From Prevotella sp. P5-50 (GTDB lineage Bacteria; Bacteroidota; Bacteroidia; Bacteroidales; Bacteroidaceae): DNA of 56,969 nucleotides. Shown here piece after piece: positions 24,881 to 34,696 of this stretch; positions within the stretch are counted from its first letter, which is position 1, and each line of letters opens with the position of its first letter. Location of the stretch: positions 1-56,969 of the forward strand of contig NZ_NPJA01000055.1 of NCBI RefSeq assembly GCF_002251295.1, read 5' to 3'. The position numbers and the translations under genes are program-made. The notes under the pieces are model-generated. The model was not told where the DNA came from, did no database searches, and was given only the letters and a program-made list of their open reading frames with translations.

Positions 24881-27800
24881 TTATACTAATCCGCGTCCGT
24901 GGCAGTTTTTGAATTTCTTACCCGAACCGCAAGGACATGGGTCGTTACGTCCTGGCATTTTTTCCTTGACGATAGGAGTACGTGGCTGTTGTGCACGTGT
25001 GTCGTGAGCGGCTGCCGCACGCATGTTAGGATCGCTCATCTGCTCCTGCTCAACGGTTGGTTTGTTTTCCGTGTATTGCTGGCGTGGACGTTGAGCTGGT
25101 TCTGGACCAGCCTCTTCCACTTGCTGCATTTCCGGAATAGTGGTGCGCATGAGTACAGAGACGATGCGATTGTTCATATCGTTAATCATGTTATCCCATA
25201 CCTTTGCACTTTCCAACTTGAAGATGAGCAAGGGGTCTTTCTGTTCGTATGAAGCATTCTGTACCGAGTGACGAAGTTCGTCGAGTGCACGGAGGTTTTC
25301 TTTCCATGCCTCATCGATGACGTGGAGCAACATTTGTTTTTCAAACTGCTTGACAATAGACTTCGATTTTGTTTCGTATGCTTCCTTTAGGTTGCAAGGA
25401 ATCTGATAGAGTCGTCGTCCGTCAGTCAAAGGAACTGCTATTCTGTCAAAACGGTCACCTTGTTCGGTATAGACTTTCTCTATGACAGGTTGAGCAATCT
25501 CACAGATGTGTTCTGTCTTACGCTCAAAGGCTTCCATCACTTTCTTGTAGGAGTTTTCTTCCAGTTCTTCAAGATGTCCAGACTGCAGTTGTTCTTCGGT
25601 GAAAGGCACTTCCATGGCAAACAAACGAATGAAGGCTTCACGGCATCCTTCATAGTCGTTTTGCTCGATAGTAGTAGCAACACGGTCCCAAAGCATATTG
25701 GCAATATCCATTCCGATACGTTCTCCCATCAAGGCATGGCGACGTTTCTCATAGATAACGGTACGTTGACGGTTCATGACGTCATCATATTCCAAAAGAC
25801 GTTTACGGATACCAAAGTTGTTTTCCTCTACCTTACGCTGTGCACGTTCAATCTGCTTGCTCATCATCGGACTCTCGATGCGTTCTCCTTCCTTGAAACC
25901 TAAGCGATCCATAACAGAGGCAATACGTTCAGAACCAAACAGACGCATGAGCTTATCTTCAAGAGATACATAGAATACTGAAGAACCTGGGTCTCCCTGA
26001 CGTCCTGCACGTCCACGCAACTGACGGTCAACCCGTCGGCTTTCATGACGCTCAGTACCAATGATTGCCAGACCTCCTGCAGCTTTCACTTCTGCAGTCA
26101 GTTTGATGTCGGTACCACGTCCAGCCATGTTGGTTGCAATAGTCACGGCACCAAGCATACGTTCTTCTACGTGTTTATTACCTTCTTCATCAACAATCTC
26201 TACACGTCCCAAATTACTGCGTCCTGCCTCTGCCACAATGTCAGCCTCCTTGTGGTGGAGCTTGGCATTCAGGACTTGATGAGGAATCTTTCGCATATTG
26301 AGCATTTTAGAGAGCAATTCAGAGATTTCAACGGAGGTTGTACCTACAAGTACAGGGCGTCCGCTATTGCGCATTTCCTCAATTTCCTCAATGACAGCAT
26401 TGTATTTCTCGCGTGCGGTTTTATAGATTCTGTCGTCCATATCCTTACGGATAACAGGACGGTTTGTTGGAATTTCAACAACATCGAGTTTGTAGATGTC
26501 CCAAAACTCACCTGCCTCGGTAGAAGCAGTACCTGTCATACCTGCGAGTTTATGGTACATACGAAAATAGTTTTGGAGTGTAATGGTGGCGAAGGTCTGT
26601 GTTGCAGCTTCCACTTTCACATGTTCCTTGGCTTCCACAGCCTGATGCAATCCATCGCTCCAACGGCGTCCTTCCATGATACGTCCGGTTTGCTCATCGA
26701 CAATCTTCACTTCACCGTCAATCACAACATACTCATCATCTTTATTAAACATGGTGTATGCTTTGAGCAACTGCTGCAAGGTGTGTACGCGTTCGCTTTG
26801 GATAGCGTAATGGCTGAGCAACTCATCTTTCTTGGTCACGCGCTCTTCCTCAGAAAGGCTGCTATCTGCTTCAAGAGCCGACAGCTGTCCGGCGATATCG
26901 GGCAATACAAAGAGTTCTGAGTCATTCACCTGTTGGGCTAACCATGCCGTTCCTTTGTCGGTTAAGTCACATGAGTTCAGCTTTTCATCAACTACAAAGT
27001 ACAGAGGTTCAACTGCTTCTGGCATGCGTCGGTTGTTGTTCTCCATGTAGGTATTCTCAGTATTCTGAAGTCCGGTTTTAATACCCTCTTCAGAGAGGAA
27101 TTTGATGAGCGGTTTGTTTTTAGGGAGCGACTTGAACGAACGGAACAAGGCAAGGAAACCCTCTTCTGTGAGCTTCTTGTCACCTTTTGCTTGTCCTTCG
27201 CTGATTTTCTGCTTAGCCTCTGCCAAGTATTGTGTAGCAAGTTGACGCTGTACAGCCACGATTTTTTCTACGAGAGGCTGATATTCCTCAAACATCTGGT
27301 CGTCACCTTTAGGAACAGGACCAGAGATGATCAGAGGAGTACGTGCATCATCAATCAACACGCTATCTACCTCATCGACGATGGCATAGTTGTGTGCGCG
27401 CTGGACGAGGTCCTGTGGTGAGGTGGCCATATTATCACGCAGATAGTCGAAACCAAATTCGTTGTTGGTACCGAAAGTAATGTCACACTGGTAAGCACGA
27501 CGTCTTGCATCTGAGTTAGGCTGATGCTTGTCGATACAATCTACAGAAAGACCATGGAACATGTAAAGCGGTCCCATCCATTCAGAGTCACGCTTAGCTA
27601 GATAATCGTTGACAGTTACCACATGGACACCGTTTCCTGTCAGGGCATTAAGGAATACAGGAAGAGTGGCTACGAGGGTTTTACCTTCACCAGTTGCCAT
27701 TTCGGCAATTTTTCCCTGATGGAGCACAGTACCACCAAACAGCTGTACATCATAGTGTACCATTTCCCATTTAAGGTCGTTTCCTCCTGCGGTCCAATGG

Positions 27801-28273
27801 TTGTGATAAATAGCTTTATCTCCGTCAATGGTAATAAAGTCTTTTCTTGGATCTGATGCCAGTTCGCGGTCGAAATCGGTTGCAGTAACAATTGTTTCTT
27901 CGTTTTCGGCAAATCGGCGTGCAGTTTCCTTGACGATGCTGAAAGCCTCAGGCATCGCTTCGTCAAGCTGTTTTTCAAAGATGTCGAGAACTTCTTTCTC
28001 CAGTTTGTCGATTTTGGCAAAGATGTCGGCACGTTCATCAATAGGTGTTTCTTCGATGGTATCTTTAAGTCTCTTGATTTCTGCTTTTTGTTCTTTGGCA
28101 GATTCCTGTATGCGTTTTTGTATGTCGCGAGTGCGTTGACGTAACTGGTCGTTGTCCAATTTCTGTATTTCAGGATATACGGCTTTAACCTTTTCCACCA
28201 ACGGCTGGATGAGTTTCATATCTCTCGTCGATTTATTACCGAAGAGTGATGTCAATATTTTCGTTAAGTTCAT
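24881..28273 (-). CDS. secA: Preprotein translocase ATPase SecA
   Basis: A 1,130-residue Sec motor that drives preproteins through SecYEG. Walker [11 protein letters not shown], the DEAD-like [19 protein letters not shown], helicase motifs such as [20 protein letters not shown] and GRGTDIKLT, and the C-terminal zinc site [12 protein letters not shown] are all present. It is longer than E. coli SecA (901) because of insertions in the first nucleotide-binding region and the C-terminal linker, typical for Bacteroidetes. It has its own -7 box at 28330-28337. The N-terminus [18 protein letters not shown] is the expected start. Confidence 0.97.
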   Translation of the reverse strand: MNLTKILTSLFGNKSTRDMKLIQPLVEKVKAVYPEIQKLDNDQLRQRTRDIQKRIQESAKEQKAEIKRLKDTIEETPIDERADIFAKIDKLEKEVLDIFEKQLDEAMPEAFSIVKETARRFAENEETIVTATDFDRELASDPRKDFITIDGDKAIYHNHWTAGGNDLKWEMVHYDVQLFGGTVLHQGKIAEMATGEGKTLVATLPVFLNALTGNGVHVVTVNDYLAKRDSEWMGPLYMFHGLSVDCIDKHQPNSDARRRAYQCDITFGTNNEFGFDYLRDNMATSPQDLVQRAHNYAIVDEVDSVLIDDARTPLIISGPVPKGDDQMFEEYQPLVEKIVAVQRQLATQYLAEAKQKISEGQAKGDKKLTEEGFLALFRSFKSLPKNKPLIKFLSEEGIKTGLQNTENTYMENNNRRMPEAVEPLYFVVDEKLNSCDLTDKGTAWLAQQVNDSELFVLPDIAGQLSALEADSSLSEEERVTKKDELLSHYAIQSERVHTLQQLLKAYTMFNKDDEYVVIDGEVKIVDEQTGRIMEGRRWSDGLHQAVEAKEHVKVEAATQTFATITLQNYFRMYHKLAGMTGTASTEAGEFWDIYKLDVVEIPTNRPVIRKDMDDRIYKTAREKYNAVIEEIEEMRNSGRPVLVGTTSVEISELLSKMLNMRKIPHQVLNAKLHHKEADIVAEAGRSNLGRVEIVDEEGNKHVEERMLGAVTIATNMAGRGTDIKLTAEVKAAGGLAIIGTERHESRRVDRQLRGRAGRQGDPGSSVFYVSLEDKLMRLFGSERIASVMDRLGFKEGERIESPMMSKQIERAQRKVEENNFGIRKRLLEYDDVMNRQRTVIYEKRRHALMGERIGMDIANMLWDRVATTIEQNDYEGCREAFIRLFAMEVPFTEEQLQSGHLEELEENSYKKVMEAFERKTEHICEIAQPVIEKVYTEQGDRFDRIAVPLTDGRRLYQIPCNLKEAYETKSKSIVKQFEKQMLLHVIDEAWKENLRALDELRHSVQNASYEQKDPLLIFKLESAKVWDNMINDMNNRIVSVLMRTTIPEMQQVEEAGPEPAQRPRQQYTENKPTVEQEQMSDPNMRAAAAHDTRAQQPRTPIVKEKMPGRNDPCPCGSGKKFKNCHGRGLV

Positions 28274-28329
28274 ATTTGTTTTGTTTCTTTTTCTTTGATT
28301 ACTATTATTATTTTACGTAAAAACGCTTG

Positions 28330-28337
28330 CAAAGTTA
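28330..28337 (-). promoter_or_regulatory. -7 promoter box of secA (TAACTTTG)
   Basis: Minus-strand TAACTTTG fits TAnnTTTG. A CTTG lies 22 bp further upstream, a weak -33 candidate. The leader would be about 50 nt. Confidence 0.6.
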
Positions 28338-28390
28338 CTAATAATATTCCGTAAAGTTGCAAGTTAACTGATATTTATTGTCCGTCGTCT

Positions 28391-29770
28391 TTAGAAAAGA
28401 GGGACTGCCGAACAGGCATTAGGAGCCCTGATGCGTATGGAACGGGCTATTGTTGGAGCAATTCTGTCGGCTGTGACAGGTGTCTGTACGCGTTCGCTCC
28501 GGACACCGTCTCCGTAAATAATAATAGGGAAAGGAATGTTGTAAGCGCGTGATGTTGACTTTTCCAAGGTTTCCTCGTTAACGAGTTGCCAACCTGGAGT
28601 GATGTCAATAATCAAGTCACCGCATTTTTCTATATTAAATCCGTTGCGGATAGGTTCAAGCAGATGATTATCGCTTGTTAACAACTGATTAGCAGTATAG
28701 ACGTTACGTATTCCGGAAATTTGAAGGAGAAATTCCTGCGAACGCTCCATCAAGTCTCCGAGATTGATATTCTTTTGTCTTAAAGTCTGACGATTGAAGA
28801 ATAGCTGATTATGGTAGCAATATTCTATGTATTGTGCTTGTCCGAAGATTGCACCAAGATACATGTTGAGAAGATTTGCCGTTCGGTTGATATAGAAATT
28901 TCCTGTTGGGATTCGGAAGCGTGCATTAGTAGCATGATCATCTTCTGTTTCCTCCCGATAGGCTGTTCCTGAAATCACAAATAGGATGCGGTCTCTATTG
29001 AGATGTCCTTCTATACCTTGGATGAGGGTTGAAATATTCTCATCGAGTTTTACATACGACTCCATCGTGCGACCAGCCTCATAGGTGAGGTTGATCAGGT
29101 CGGGTTTATCATCAATACCGATTCCTGCCTGTTTGACACATTCCAACGCTGCAGTTGTAATTCCTGCATTGATGTCTGTTCCTGGCGCATATAGTCTGGA
29201 ATAACCGGAAATCCATTTGTCGTAAGGCTGATAATACGTGGTGGATGTCCATTGGTTGTTATTGACCCACAATACTCCATCAGCTGCATGTCCGGCAGAA
29301 AGGATGGCTGCATCGGCAGTTGCTGCAAACGAATAGACCTTTCCGATACCATTGGTTGCAATCTTTAATTCATCTCCCAAAGTAGAAGTCCCTAGATGGT
29401 TAGGTGAATATCCAACCTTAGTATCGCGCACACATTGTTGTGGACGTAGGGTTTCTTTGTCGAGCCATTCAAAAGCTGTTATTCCATGATAGTAGGGTGA
29501 TGTTCCGGTCTGGACAGAGGCAATGGCTGATGCGCGGTCAACAGGTGAGAAATTGTACGCTCCATTCGTAAACACCATTCCGTGCTTCAACAATCTGTTG
29601 AATCCGTCTGGCCCATAAAGAGGAGCGTATGTTTCCAGAAAGTCAGTACGCAGTTGGTCTATTTGAATATTGACCACCAGTCTAGGAGCCTGTGCTATAA
29701 GTTGTGCTTGTGCTTCTGCTGTAAGCCCAAGCAAACTCATGAGTGTGATGTAGATATATCTATTCTTCAT
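28391..29770 (-). CDS. PafA-like alkaline phosphatase superfamily protein, active site degenerate
   Basis: A 459-residue secreted protein (signal peptide MKNRYIYITLMSLLGLTAEAQAQ) that aligns by eye with PafA-type phosphate monoesterases: LVVNIQIDQLRTDFLE, TGTSPYYHGI, STLGDELKIATN, AILSAGHAADG and TADRIAPTIARSI keep the family order and spacing. Key PafA residues are not kept. The nucleophile Thr position reads Arg79; the metal-binding DxxxH region reads YEAGR; the DHG motif reads SGT; and the late His is replaced in AYNIPFPIII. Only the first metal Asp (Asp38) remains. It is therefore probably a non-catalytic or altered enzyme. Start overlaps the DUF4105 stop by 4 bp, so the two act as a pair. 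Confidence 0.75.
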   Translation of the reverse strand: MKNRYIYITLMSLLGLTAEAQAQLIAQAPRLVVNIQIDQLRTDFLETYAPLYGPDGFNRLLKHGMVFTNGAYNFSPVDRASAIASVQTGTSPYYHGITAFEWLDKETLRPQQCVRDTKVGYSPNHLGTSTLGDELKIATNGIGKVYSFAATADAAILSAGHAADGVLWVNNNQWTSTTYYQPYDKWISGYSRLYAPGTDINAGITTAALECVKQAGIGIDDKPDLINLTYEAGRTMESYVKLDENISTLIQGIEGHLNRDRILFVISGTAYREETEDDHATNARFRIPTGNFYINRTANLLNMYLGAIFGQAQYIEYCYHNQLFFNRQTLRQKNINLGDLMERSQEFLLQISGIRNVYTANQLLTSDNHLLEPIRNGFNIEKCGDLIIDITPGWQLVNEETLEKSTSRAYNIPFPIIIYGDGVRSERVQTPVTADRIAPTIARSIRIRAPNACSAVPLF

Positions 29771-31080
29771 TTTGCAGGTTTCTGCTGCCTTTGTTCTGGC
29801 ACTTTATTATTATTTTTTATATGTACGATACTTTGTAACAGCAAACATAATGCCAAACTCCAGATGCCTTCTGCATAATCCTGCCAAATTCCTCCAATAA
29901 GGAAGAATATAACAAGGACTAAGGCTATGTTCCAATAGATTGTTTTCTTTCCTCGAACAACCTTATAAAGAAAAAAAAGTGGGATAGGGTTGAAGAGCAG
30001 GATCTGCAGATTCAGGGTGGTCGTAGGATGCTCAGAGAAAAGCATCACAAAGAGCAACAGTCCGATGATTGACTGTATGGCGACCAACAGTATGTCCCAA
30101 GCTAACAGAATCTTATGTACTCGGCATTGAACAACAAATAGAGCTAACGCCAATAAGCTGATGAGGATAGCGCAAGCTGTTGGCGATAATGGAAACTCAG
30201 ACTTTAACAGCTGAACACCAGCCGGAACAGCCACTCTTCGTTCTTTCACCAACGGACGATATTCGCCATTAGCGAAGATGCGTGCATGGTCAAAATCATA
30301 CATGAGATTATTAGGCAAAAATTCTTGTTGCCTTTGGTCTGTCTTTATGTCAGAACGGATTCCCAACAGCATGTCATTGCCAAAAGCAGCCCATGGGTGA
30401 CGTTTTGTCATCTCATGAATCATTTCACGATAGGTTGGCTGATAATTATCCCGTGGCTCATATATGAGCTTCCCGGAAATACATTGTTCTATAATATCGC
30501 GTGCCTTCGTAGTACAGTTGCTATAAAAGTAATTATAACGATAGATACGGTTTCCGTCCTGAAGATTATCTGCAAGTGCATTTTTCAAGCATACCTTCTC
30601 TTCGGTAGTAAGATTGAGAACCTGTTCGGTAACCATGCTTCCAAAGCGTCGGTATTCCTCTTTAAATAAAGTATAGGGGTAAGCTCCTAATTCGTAGTCG
30701 GTCCATCCTAATACAAATCTTCCTATAAAGAAAGGCTTTCTGAAGTCAAAGACACCGTAATTGAAAGCGACATCAATGCCTTTAGGCCACAATTCATGAT
30801 AGCGAATTGCAGTATGTCCGTAAAGACTGTATATTTCGTCGTGAGGCTGACAAGTTAGGAGACTGATTTCTACAGAATCCATTCGCTGGGCAAACAAGTC
30901 GGGCTGGGCTGTTGCGTTCGTATCCGACGCTTTTTCTTTGTTTTCATCTTCCACAGCAACAGTTCCGCTATTGCTTCCAACGGGGGCATAAGGTTGTGCC
31001 CATACTGCTTGCGACAATACCAGCGAGAGTGTTAAAAGTCCCCCTTTAAGAGCATTAAAAATGTTTTCTAAATGTTTCAC
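29767..31080 (-). CDS. DUF4105 (Lnb N-terminal-like) membrane protein
   Basis: A 437-residue protein with an N-terminal signal peptide (about 1-28, ending AVWAQP), a periplasmic DUF4105 domain (about 48-265), and about four transmembrane helices in the last 150 residues. Marker segments are LLTCQPHDEIYSLYGHTAIR, GVFDFRKPFF, and YRYNYFYSNCTTKARDI, where the Cys/His pattern looks like a papain-like active site (His in YGHTAIR, Cys in SNCTTK). The domain name derives from the Lnb family of lacto-N-biosidases, but a lipoprotein or peptide hydrolase role is equally possible. It is translationally coupled to the degenerate phosphatase downstream. The start is GTG, only 4 bp after a -7 box. Confidence 0.8.
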   Translation of the reverse strand: MKHLENIFNALKGGLLTLSLVLSQAVWAQPYAPVGSNSGTVAVEDENKEKASDTNATAQPDLFAQRMDSVEISLLTCQPHDEIYSLYGHTAIRYHELWPKGIDVAFNYGVFDFRKPFFIGRFVLGWTDYELGAYPYTLFKEEYRRFGSMVTEQVLNLTTEEKVCLKNALADNLQDGNRIYRYNYFYSNCTTKARDIIEQCISGKLIYEPRDNYQPTYREMIHEMTKRHPWAAFGNDMLLGIRSDIKTDQRQQEFLPNNLMYDFDHARIFANGEYRPLVKERRVAVPAGVQLLKSEFPLSPTACAILISLLALALFVVQCRVHKILLAWDILLVAIQSIIGLLLFVMLFSEHPTTTLNLQILLFNPIPLFFLYKVVRGKKTIYWNIALVLVIFFLIGGIWQDYAEGIWSLALCLLLQSIVHIKNNNKVPEQRQQKPAK

Positions 31081-31084
31081 GATG

Positions 31085-31092
31085 CAAAATTA
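31085..31092 (-). promoter_or_regulatory. -7 promoter box abutting the DUF4105 start codon (TAATTTTG)
   Basis: Minus-strand TAATTTTG fits the consensus and ends 4 bp before the GTG at 31080. By the usual spacing the transcript would start at or next to the start codon. Confidence 0.5.
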
Positions 31093-31137
31093 ACCTATAT
31101 TTTCCACTTATCGTGCTTTTATTTCGTTTTTTTTCGA

Positions 31138-31145
31138 TAATTTTG
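31138..31145 (+). promoter_or_regulatory. -7 promoter box of the outer-membrane barrel gene (TAATTTTG)
   Basis: TAATTTTG lies 35 bp before the ATG at 31181 and is divergent from the DUF4105 promoter. A T-rich tract occupies the -33 region, without a clear TTTG. Confidence 0.6.
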
Positions 31146-31180
31146 CAAGCCGTAATCGAAAAGATAAACAAAACAAATAG

Positions 31181-32476
31181 ATGAAGAAGCTTTTTATAAA
31201 TGGCATACTCCTTTTTGCCAGTGCCCTGACTGTTAGCGCTCAGAGTGGCACCAACTCGCCTTACAGCCAATATGGCCTCGGTATTTTGTCAGAACAGTCA
31301 CAAGGGTTTAATCGTGGCATGAATGGTCTTGGCCTTGGCTTCCGCTACGGAAATCAGGTGAATACGCTCAACCCTGCATCGTATTCTGCAGCCGACTCCC
31401 TAACTATGATTTTTGACGTGGGGCTTTCCGGACAAATTACAAATTTTAAGGAAGGAAACACGAAGGTGAATGCCAAGAATGCTGATTTTGAATATGCAGT
31501 GGCTATGTTCCGTGCAATGCCCAGTTTGGGTATTAGTTTCGGTATCGTACCATTCACCAATGTAGGTTATTCCTATTCGCGCACCGATGTTGCCAGTTCT
31601 TCACTCTATAGTATAGAGACCCATAGCGGTAACGGCGGATTGCGTGAAGTATATGTCGGTGCCGGTTGGGAACCTGTTAAAGGATTTTCTGTCGGTGTCA
31701 ACGCTGGCTATCTCTGGGGAAATACAGAGCGCAGCATTACCAACACCACCAACCAGTCTGCAGCCAATACCCTGAGCCGTATTTATTCAACAAGCGTCAA
31801 TACCTACAAACTCGATTTTGGAGCGCAGTACCAACAGGCTTTAGGTAAGAAAGATGTACTGACCATTGGTGCAACATTCGGATTAGGTCATAAAATGGGA
31901 GGCGAGGCACAGCTGATCAATACCAATACCGATACCCAGAATAGTGTAATGACGTCAGACACGGCGACTATAGACGATGCTTTCAAGCTCCCAATGACAT
32001 TGGGTCTTGGTTTTGCATGGTGTCACAACAAAACGCTCACAGTTGGTGCGGATTATTCTTTCCAGCGTTGGTCAAACATCGATTATCCTAAATACGAAAA
32101 CAACAAATATCAACTTGTAAGCGGATTGCTCAACAACCGCCACAAGATGACTGTTGGACTTGATTGGATTCCAAGTGCATCCAACTGGACTTCCTTGAGT
32201 CTTAAGAATCTTCTTACGCACACCCACTATCGTTTTGGCGCATCTTACGCTACACCTTATTATAAAGTAAACGGACAAGATGGACCGAAAGAACTCAGCG
32301 TAAGTGCAGGTATGGGCATCCCATTGGTCAACAAATGGGGTAACCGTTCTGTTCTCAACATTAGTGTCCAATGGGCAAGACAGTCAGCCACCAATCTGAT
32401 AACAGAAAATACCTTCCGCATCAATCTTGGCATTACCTTCAATGAGAAATGGTTTGCTAAGTGGAAAGTAGAATAA
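31181..32476 (+). CDS. Outer-membrane beta-barrel protein (Bacteroidetes type, FadL/OmpP1-like)
   Basis: A 431-residue secreted protein: signal peptide MKKLFINGILLFASALTVSAQS, then a mature N-terminus SGTNSPYSQYGLGIL with NPASYSAADSLTMIFDVG, the hallmark of a Bacteroidetes barrel family related to FadL/OmpP1 proteins. Alternating hydrophobic strands ending in aromatic residues run to the C-terminus (FRINLGITFNEKWFAKWKVE). It lies upstream of lptC, CNNM-like and ppiD genes, a conserved envelope cluster in Bacteroidales. A role in surface transport or outer-membrane assembly is likely; the ligand is unknown. Confidence 0.75.
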   Translation: MKKLFINGILLFASALTVSAQSGTNSPYSQYGLGILSEQSQGFNRGMNGLGLGFRYGNQVNTLNPASYSAADSLTMIFDVGLSGQITNFKEGNTKVNAKNADFEYAVAMFRAMPSLGISFGIVPFTNVGYSYSRTDVASSSLYSIETHSGNGGLREVYVGAGWEPVKGFSVGVNAGYLWGNTERSITNTTNQSAANTLSRIYSTSVNTYKLDFGAQYQQALGKKDVLTIGATFGLGHKMGGEAQLINTNTDTQNSVMTSDTATIDDAFKLPMTLGLGFAWCHNKTLTVGADYSFQRWSNIDYPKYENNKYQLVSGLLNNRHKMTVGLDWIPSASNWTSLSLKNLLTHTHYRFGASYATPYYKVNGQDGPKELSVSAGMGIPLVNKWGNRSVLNISVQWARQSATNLITENTFRINLGITFNEKWFAKWKVE

Positions 32477-32517
32477 GTCTGTCTCAGAACATATAATAAA
32501 CAAACAACACTTGTAAA

Positions 32518-33225
32518 TTGATACTTAAGCGAAAATACCATTCTTCCAACATCTGGGCGGGCACTATGCTTGCCCTGCTGTTGTCTGTGGGGGCAGGGTC
32601 CTGCCAAAAGCCAAAAGACCATACTGCACCTGCAGTGCGTGACCGTGACTCTGTCTCGATGATGACAAGTTATGGTATCAACACCGTCATCAGCGACTCT
32701 GGTGTCATCAAATACCGCATCGTTACTGAACGGTGGGATGTCAATACCGTGAAGAACCCCAGTCGTTGGACTTTTGAAAAGGGCATTTTCCTTGAACAGT
32801 TTGATGAGAAGTTTCATGTAGAAGGTTATATACAGGCCGATACTGCGTGGTATTATGATCAAAAGAAATTGTGGGAACTGCGTGGAAGAGTGCGCATACG
32901 TAATGTAAACGGACTTATATTCAGAAGCGAAGAACTGTTCTGGGACGGTATTGCCCATGAATTCTATTCCCATAAATTTTCCAAGGTTATCACGCCCGAA
33001 CGCGAAATGCAAGGCACGTATTTTCGGAGTGACGAACGCATGCAACGTTATGAAGTCACCAATAGTGTCGGTTCCTTCCTGGAGTCGGATATGAGTGGTG
33101 AAAGCGAGAACACTGCTCCCGACAAGCAGAAGACTGCCACACTTTCCGATACTGCCACTACACAACAGTCACAACGCCAACCGGCTGTCAGGCGTGCCGC
33201 AACGACCAAAACATCACAACCATGA
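32518..33225 (+). CDS. lptC: LPS export protein LptC
   Basis: A 235-residue lipid-bridge component that passes lipopolysaccharide from LptB2FG to LptA. The N-terminus has a signal-like hydrophobic stretch ending SVGAGSC (Cys29), which suggests it is a lipoprotein or anchored near the inner membrane. The beta-jellyroll pattern follows: GVIKYRIVTERWDV, GIFLEQFDEKFHVEGYIQADTAWYYDQKKLWELRGRVRIRN. The C-terminal tail is Gln/Thr-rich and low in complexity. The start is TTG at 32518; the next Met would remove the basic N-region of the signal. Its stop overlaps the next start by 4 bp (ATGA). Confidence 0.85.
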   Translation: MILKRKYHSSNIWAGTMLALLLSVGAGSCQKPKDHTAPAVRDRDSVSMMTSYGINTVISDSGVIKYRIVTERWDVNTVKNPSRWTFEKGIFLEQFDEKFHVEGYIQADTAWYYDQKKLWELRGRVRIRNVNGLIFRSEELFWDGIAHEFYSHKFSKVITPEREMQGTYFRSDERMQRYEVTNSVGSFLESDMSGESENTAPDKQKTATLSDTATTQQSQRQPAVRRAATTKTSQP

Positions 33226-34499
33226 CAAATCTTATAGTAGGTATCATCATTACCATGATATTTTCAGCCTTCTTTTCAGGCATGGAAATAGCTTTCGTCT
33301 CCAGTAACAGACTTAGAGCGGAGATGGAACGGGAGAAAAACGGACTGGCAGACAAGGCCATTTCCTTCTTTTACCGCCACCCCAACGACTTTGTGAGCAC
33401 CATGCTAGTGGGCAACAATATCGCTCTGGTAGTATATGGTATTCTCTTTGCAGCAATATTCGACAACACCTTGTTTGCCTCACTTAATGACGGAAGTCGT
33501 GTCACGGCCGACACGCTGTTATCCACAGTCATTGTGCTCTTTACAGGAGAATTTCTGCCCAAGACGATATTCAAGGCGAGTCCCAATACGATGCTGCGAT
33601 TCTTTGCTGTTCCTACCATGGCGTGCTACGTCACACTCTTTCCCATCTCGCGTTTTGCCACAGTACTATCAAAAGGTCTGCTGCGGTTGTCAGGACAGAA
33701 GATCGACAACGATAGTGCCGACAAGGCATTTACAAAAGTAGATTTGGACTATCTCGTACAGGCCAGCATAGACAATGCTCCTGACGAACAACAGATTGAA
33801 GAGGTCAAGATCTTCCATAATGCACTCGACTTCTCTGATACCAAGGTACGCGACTGTATGGTTCCCCGCACAGAGATAGAATCGGTGGATATAGAGAAGG
33901 CATCGATGGACCAGCTGAAAAGCAGATTCATAGAAAGTGGTCACTCCAAGATTGTGGTCTATCGTGAAGATATTGACCACGTCATCGGTTATGTCCATTC
34001 ATCAGATCTTTTCAGAATAGGCGCTAAAATCGTGGGCGAAGACCCGATTCCAAGTAGCATGATCCGCGAAATGCCTTATGTTCCGGAAACGATGGCAGCA
34101 AGCAAACTGATGCACACATTCCTTCAAGAAAAGAAATCATTGGCAGTGGTCATCGATGAATTCGGTGGCACCAGTGGCCTTGTGTCGCTTGAAGACATTG
34201 TTGAGGAAATCTTCGGTGATATTGAAGACGAGCATGACAACATGCACTATGTGGCAAAACAGTTGGGTGAAGGCGAATATATGCTTTCTGCCCGACTGGA
34301 AATAGAAAAGGTCAACGAGATGTTCTCCCTCGACCTGCCCGAAAGCGACGACTATATGACAGTCGGAGGCCTCATTCTTCATGAATACCAAAGTTTTCCG
34401 AAACTCAATGAAGTGGTCAAAATCGGGCATTTTGAATTCAAGATAGTAAAAAATACCATGACAAAGATAGAACTTGTAAGGTTGAAAGTAGAAGAATAA
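33222..34499 (+). CDS. CNNM/CorC-type hemolysin family protein
   Basis: A 425-residue membrane protein with a DUF21 (CNNM) transmembrane domain (about 1-190; FFSGMEIAFVSSNRLRAE), a CBS pair (about 195-330; MVPRTEIESVDI, MAASKLMHTFLQEKKSLAVVIDEFGGTSGLVSLEDIVEEIFGDI) and a C-terminal CorC_HlyC domain (about 345-425). Such proteins export or regulate Mg2+ and other divalent cations. Translationally coupled to lptC. Hemolysin is a legacy name; no toxin role is implied. Confidence 0.9.
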   Translation: MTNLIVGIIITMIFSAFFSGMEIAFVSSNRLRAEMEREKNGLADKAISFFYRHPNDFVSTMLVGNNIALVVYGILFAAIFDNTLFASLNDGSRVTADTLLSTVIVLFTGEFLPKTIFKASPNTMLRFFAVPTMACYVTLFPISRFATVLSKGLLRLSGQKIDNDSADKAFTKVDLDYLVQASIDNAPDEQQIEEVKIFHNALDFSDTKVRDCMVPRTEIESVDIEKASMDQLKSRFIESGHSKIVVYREDIDHVIGYVHSSDLFRIGAKIVGEDPIPSSMIREMPYVPETMAASKLMHTFLQEKKSLAVVIDEFGGTSGLVSLEDIVEEIFGDIEDEHDNMHYVAKQLGEGEYMLSARLEIEKVNEMFSLDLPESDDYMTVGGLILHEYQSFPKLNEVVKIGHFEFKIVKNTMTKIELVRLKVEE

Positions 34500-34554
34500 C
34501 GATTCTAAACTACACTTTTTTGTGATTATCTTTCGTTTAATGACTATTTTTTAC

Positions 34555-34562
34555 TAACTTTG
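34555..34562 (+). promoter_or_regulatory. -7 promoter box of ppiD (TAACTTTG)
   Basis: TAACTTTG fits TAnnTTTG and would start a transcript with a leader of about 130 nt before the ppiD ATG. The leader contains a 29-residue ORF at 34581-34670. Confidence 0.6.
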
Positions 34563-34580
34563 TACGCTAAAAGCGGAAAC

Positions 34581-34670
34581 ATGACCCACAAGTTGCACAT
34601 CTTTGCCTATACTGACAGCATGGCAGAAAAAGACAAGTGGAACATGTCAATGAAAAACTTAGAGCAATAA
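34581..34670 (+). CDS. Possible 29-residue leader ORF before ppiD
   Basis: An ATG lies 18 bp after the -7 box and opens a frame of 29 codons ending in TAA, 26 bp before ppiD. The peptide (MTHKLHIFAYTD..., ending MKNLEQ) has no signal peptide and no low-complexity run. It could be a leader peptide, a small protein, or an accident. No conservation evidence is available here. Confidence 0.3.
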   Translation: MTHKLHIFAYTDSMAEKDKWNMSMKNLEQ

Positions 34671-34696
34671 CAAAAAAATAAAATAATTAAAAAACA

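Noticed and set aside
33222..34499. Hemolysin as a virulence toxin
   Set aside because: The CNNM-CBS-CorC domain order indicates a cation transport or regulation protein, not a toxin.
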